Shown: positions 62,711 through 64,000 of the stretch, piece after piece | How positions within the stretch are numbered: position 1 is the first letter of the stretch | Layout of the letters: each line of letters starts with the position of its first letter | Source: UBA9926 sp038131595 | GTDB taxonomy: Bacteria > Pseudomonadota > Gammaproteobacteria > Pseudomonadales > Azotimanducaceae | Assembly: GCA_038131595.1 (NCBI GenBank) | Contig: JAYPPR010000008.1 | Span: 1,302,001 to 1,366,000, forward strand | DNA: 64,000 nucleotides | Direction: 5' to 3' | Translations under genes and position numbers: made by a program | The notes under the pieces: generated by a model | Told to the model about the DNA's origin: nothing | The model's input: only the letters and a program-made list of their open reading frames with translations | Databases searched by the model: none

Positions 62711-64000
62711 GCCAATCAGACGCATTGGCTGATTCACAACCGCTCTCACCTAATCAGGAGGAGCAGGCTGAGGCTGGTGATCAATCACTAGTTGCTGAGC
62801 CAAACGAAGAGCGACCTGGATCAAGGTCGCTCAGGCCGCTAGCAATGTTGTGGCCTTTTATTAGGCCATATCGTGGCACCCTAGTGTTGGCATTGGGTGC
62901 GCTCCTTGTGGCCTCTGGCGCAGTGCTGTCCATGCCTTTTGCCGTCCGAGATGTCATCGACCAAGGATTTACCAGCGACCGAGCGTCAGAGATCGATCAA
63001 TACTTTGTGGCGCTCTTGTTGTTTGCTGTCGTCATTGGCGTTTTCGGGGCGGCGCGCGCGTACTTTGTGGGGTGGCTGGGCGAACGGGTTGTTGCCGATC
63101 TCCGAGACGCCGTTTTCCGCAAGGTGATCGAAATGGACCCTACCTTTTTCGAACACACAAAAGTCGGCGAGGTGCTCTCACGGCTGACCACAGATACCAC
63201 CCTGATCCAATCCATTTCCGGCGTAGGACTCTCTATCGTCTTGCGCTCCAGCATTCAGTTTGTGGGGGCGCTAGTCTTACTTGTTCTGACCAATTGGGTG
63301 TTGACCGTTTATTTGCTCGTCTTGCTACCCGTGGTCATCGCGCCAGTGATGGCGATTGGGCACTGGCTAAGGCGGCTGTCTCGGGCGACGCAGGATCGGG
63401 TGGCGGATTTAAGTGGGCTCGCCGGAGAGAGTCTGCTCGCGGTAGAGACTGTCCAAGTATTCAATGCGCAGCCGAGAGAGACGAGTCGTTTTCAGGCCGC
63501 CGTCGAGGTCAGCTTTCGAACGGCGATCAGAAGGATCCGCGTGCGCGCGCTCCTAACCACTGTAGCGATGACTGGGCTTTTTGGTGCGTTTATCGTGGTG
63601 CTCTGGCTCGGCGCAAAAGCGGTACTCGCGGGTGAAATGACGGCGGGTACGATGAGTCAGTTCGTGATTTATGCGGTACTCGTGGGTGCGAGCGGCAGTG
63701 CGCTCATTGAATTCTTTGGCGAATTGCAGCGCGCGGCAGGAGCGATGGAGCGTTTGGGCCAACTCCTGCTTTTGTCTCCGGATATTCGATCCGCCGAGAG
63801 TCCTGTTGCAATTCCTTCGGCGAAAAAGGCAGCCATTCGATTTGAGAATGTGTCGTTCCGCTATCCCTCAAGGCCCGATCAAGCCGCGATTGATCGCTTT
63901 AATCTTGCGATTGAACCCGGCGAGAAAATCGCATTTGTGGGCGCGTCCGGTGCTGGAAAAACGACCATCTTCAAGTTGTTGCTCAGACTGTACGACGTGG
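62707..64000 (+). CDS. MsbA-like ABC transporter (permease-ATPase), cut by window end
   Basis: The frame is open from an ATG overlapping the protease stop to the window end (431 codons visible). After a polar ~50-residue N-terminus come six membrane helices (LALGALLVASGAVLSMPFAV, QYFVALLLFAVVIGVFGAAR, and so on) with the coupling-region GERVVADLRDAVFRKVIEMD. The nucleotide-binding domain begins near residue 378 (AIRFENVSFRYPSRPD) and the Walker A loop GASGAGKTT is complete at the end. This is the half-transporter form of lipid or drug exporters. Coupling to the protease gene suggests co-expression. Confidence 0.93.
   Translation, partial: MSQSDALADSQPLSPNQEEQAEAGDQSLVAEPNEERPGSRSLRPLAMLWPFIRPYRGTLVLALGALLVASGAVLSMPFAVRDVIDQGFTSDRASEIDQYFVALLLFAVVIGVFGAARAYFVGWLGERVVADLRDAVFRKVIEMDPTFFEHTKVGEVLSRLTTDTTLIQSISGVGLSIVLRSSIQFVGALVLLVLTNWVLTVYLLVLLPVVIAPVMAIGHWLRRLSRATQDRVADLSGLAGESLLAVETVQVFNAQPRETSRFQAAVEVSFRTAIRRIRVRALLTTVAMTGLFGAFIVVLWLGAKAVLAGEMTAGTMSQFVIYAVLVGASGSALIEFFGELQRAAGAMERLGQLLLLSPDIRSAESPVAIPSAKKAAIRFENVSFRYPSRPDQAAIDRFNLAIEPGEKIAFVGASGAGKTTIFKLLLRLYDV

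Noticed and set aside
63072..63635. Plus-strand frame of 187 codons
   Set aside because: Out-of-phase shadow of the MsbA-like exporter, whose own frame is continuous to the window end.

Overview
The window is gene-dense bacterial DNA of moderate to high GC, with short leader regions, clear Shine-Dalgarno sequences and frequent strand switching. An aerobic, probably marine gammaproteobacterium with a large lipid, isoprenoid or steroid-type catabolic repertoire fits best: a leucine/isovalerate (liu) locus, many acyl-CoA enzymes, an MsbA-type exporter and lipoproteins with a lipobox. The taxonomic assignment is inference only; no rRNA or tRNA gene is visible.

Layout. 1-9 kb: the end of an MFS transporter, a class III CoA-transferase divergent from an acyl-CoA ligase, a PaaG-like crotonase, a serine hydrolase, a Rieske oxygenase, a PhyH-type dioxygenase and a carboxymuconolactone-decarboxylase-family protein. 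9-15 kb: an atypical SDR, an aminotransferase, a second SDR, a two-domain hydrolase (SCP2-like plus alpha/beta) and a crotonase. 15-22 kb: a minus-strand operon of seven genes (small conserved protein, acyl-CoA ligase, amidohydrolase, CoA-transferase, serine hydrolase, small membrane protein, cysteine-dioxygenase-like cupin). 22-34 kb: a frame-broken Rossmann-like gene, a haloalkane-dehalogenase-like hydrolase, a fumarylacetoacetase-family enzyme, a MaoC-type hydratase, two envelope proteins, a VOC protein, a crotonase and two tail-to-tail MFS paralogues. 34.5-37.2 kb: decayed DNA with a recognisable M43 metalloprotease pseudogene. 37-42.5 kb: the liu locus (MerR regulator, isovaleryl-CoA dehydrogenase, both methylcrotonyl-CoA carboxylase subunits, the biotin subunit frame-broken) with a palindromic operator and promoter upstream. 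42.5-59 kb: more acyl-CoA and ester/amide enzymes, including an SDR, a FATP-type ligase, an amidase, an acyl-CoA dehydrogenase, a lipoprotein carboxylesterase facing a Baeyer-Villiger-type monooxygenase, and a CoA-transferase coupled to a frame-broken transporter. 60-64 kb: a large secreted zinc metalloprotease coupled to an MsbA-like ABC exporter cut by the window end.

Together the genes describe uptake, oxygenation, hydrolysis, CoA activation and beta-oxidation-type shortening of organic acids, ketones, amides and esters; substrates cannot be fixed from sequence. The most unusual non-coding signal is four intergenic tandem arrays of unrelated units that all have a period of exactly 7 bp, reminiscent of the heptanucleotide STRR repeats of cyanobacteria, plus 13-, 15- and 30-bp tandem duplications placed at or just after stop codons. 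Several otherwise intact genes carry single-base frame breaks, most at or near short homopolymers.
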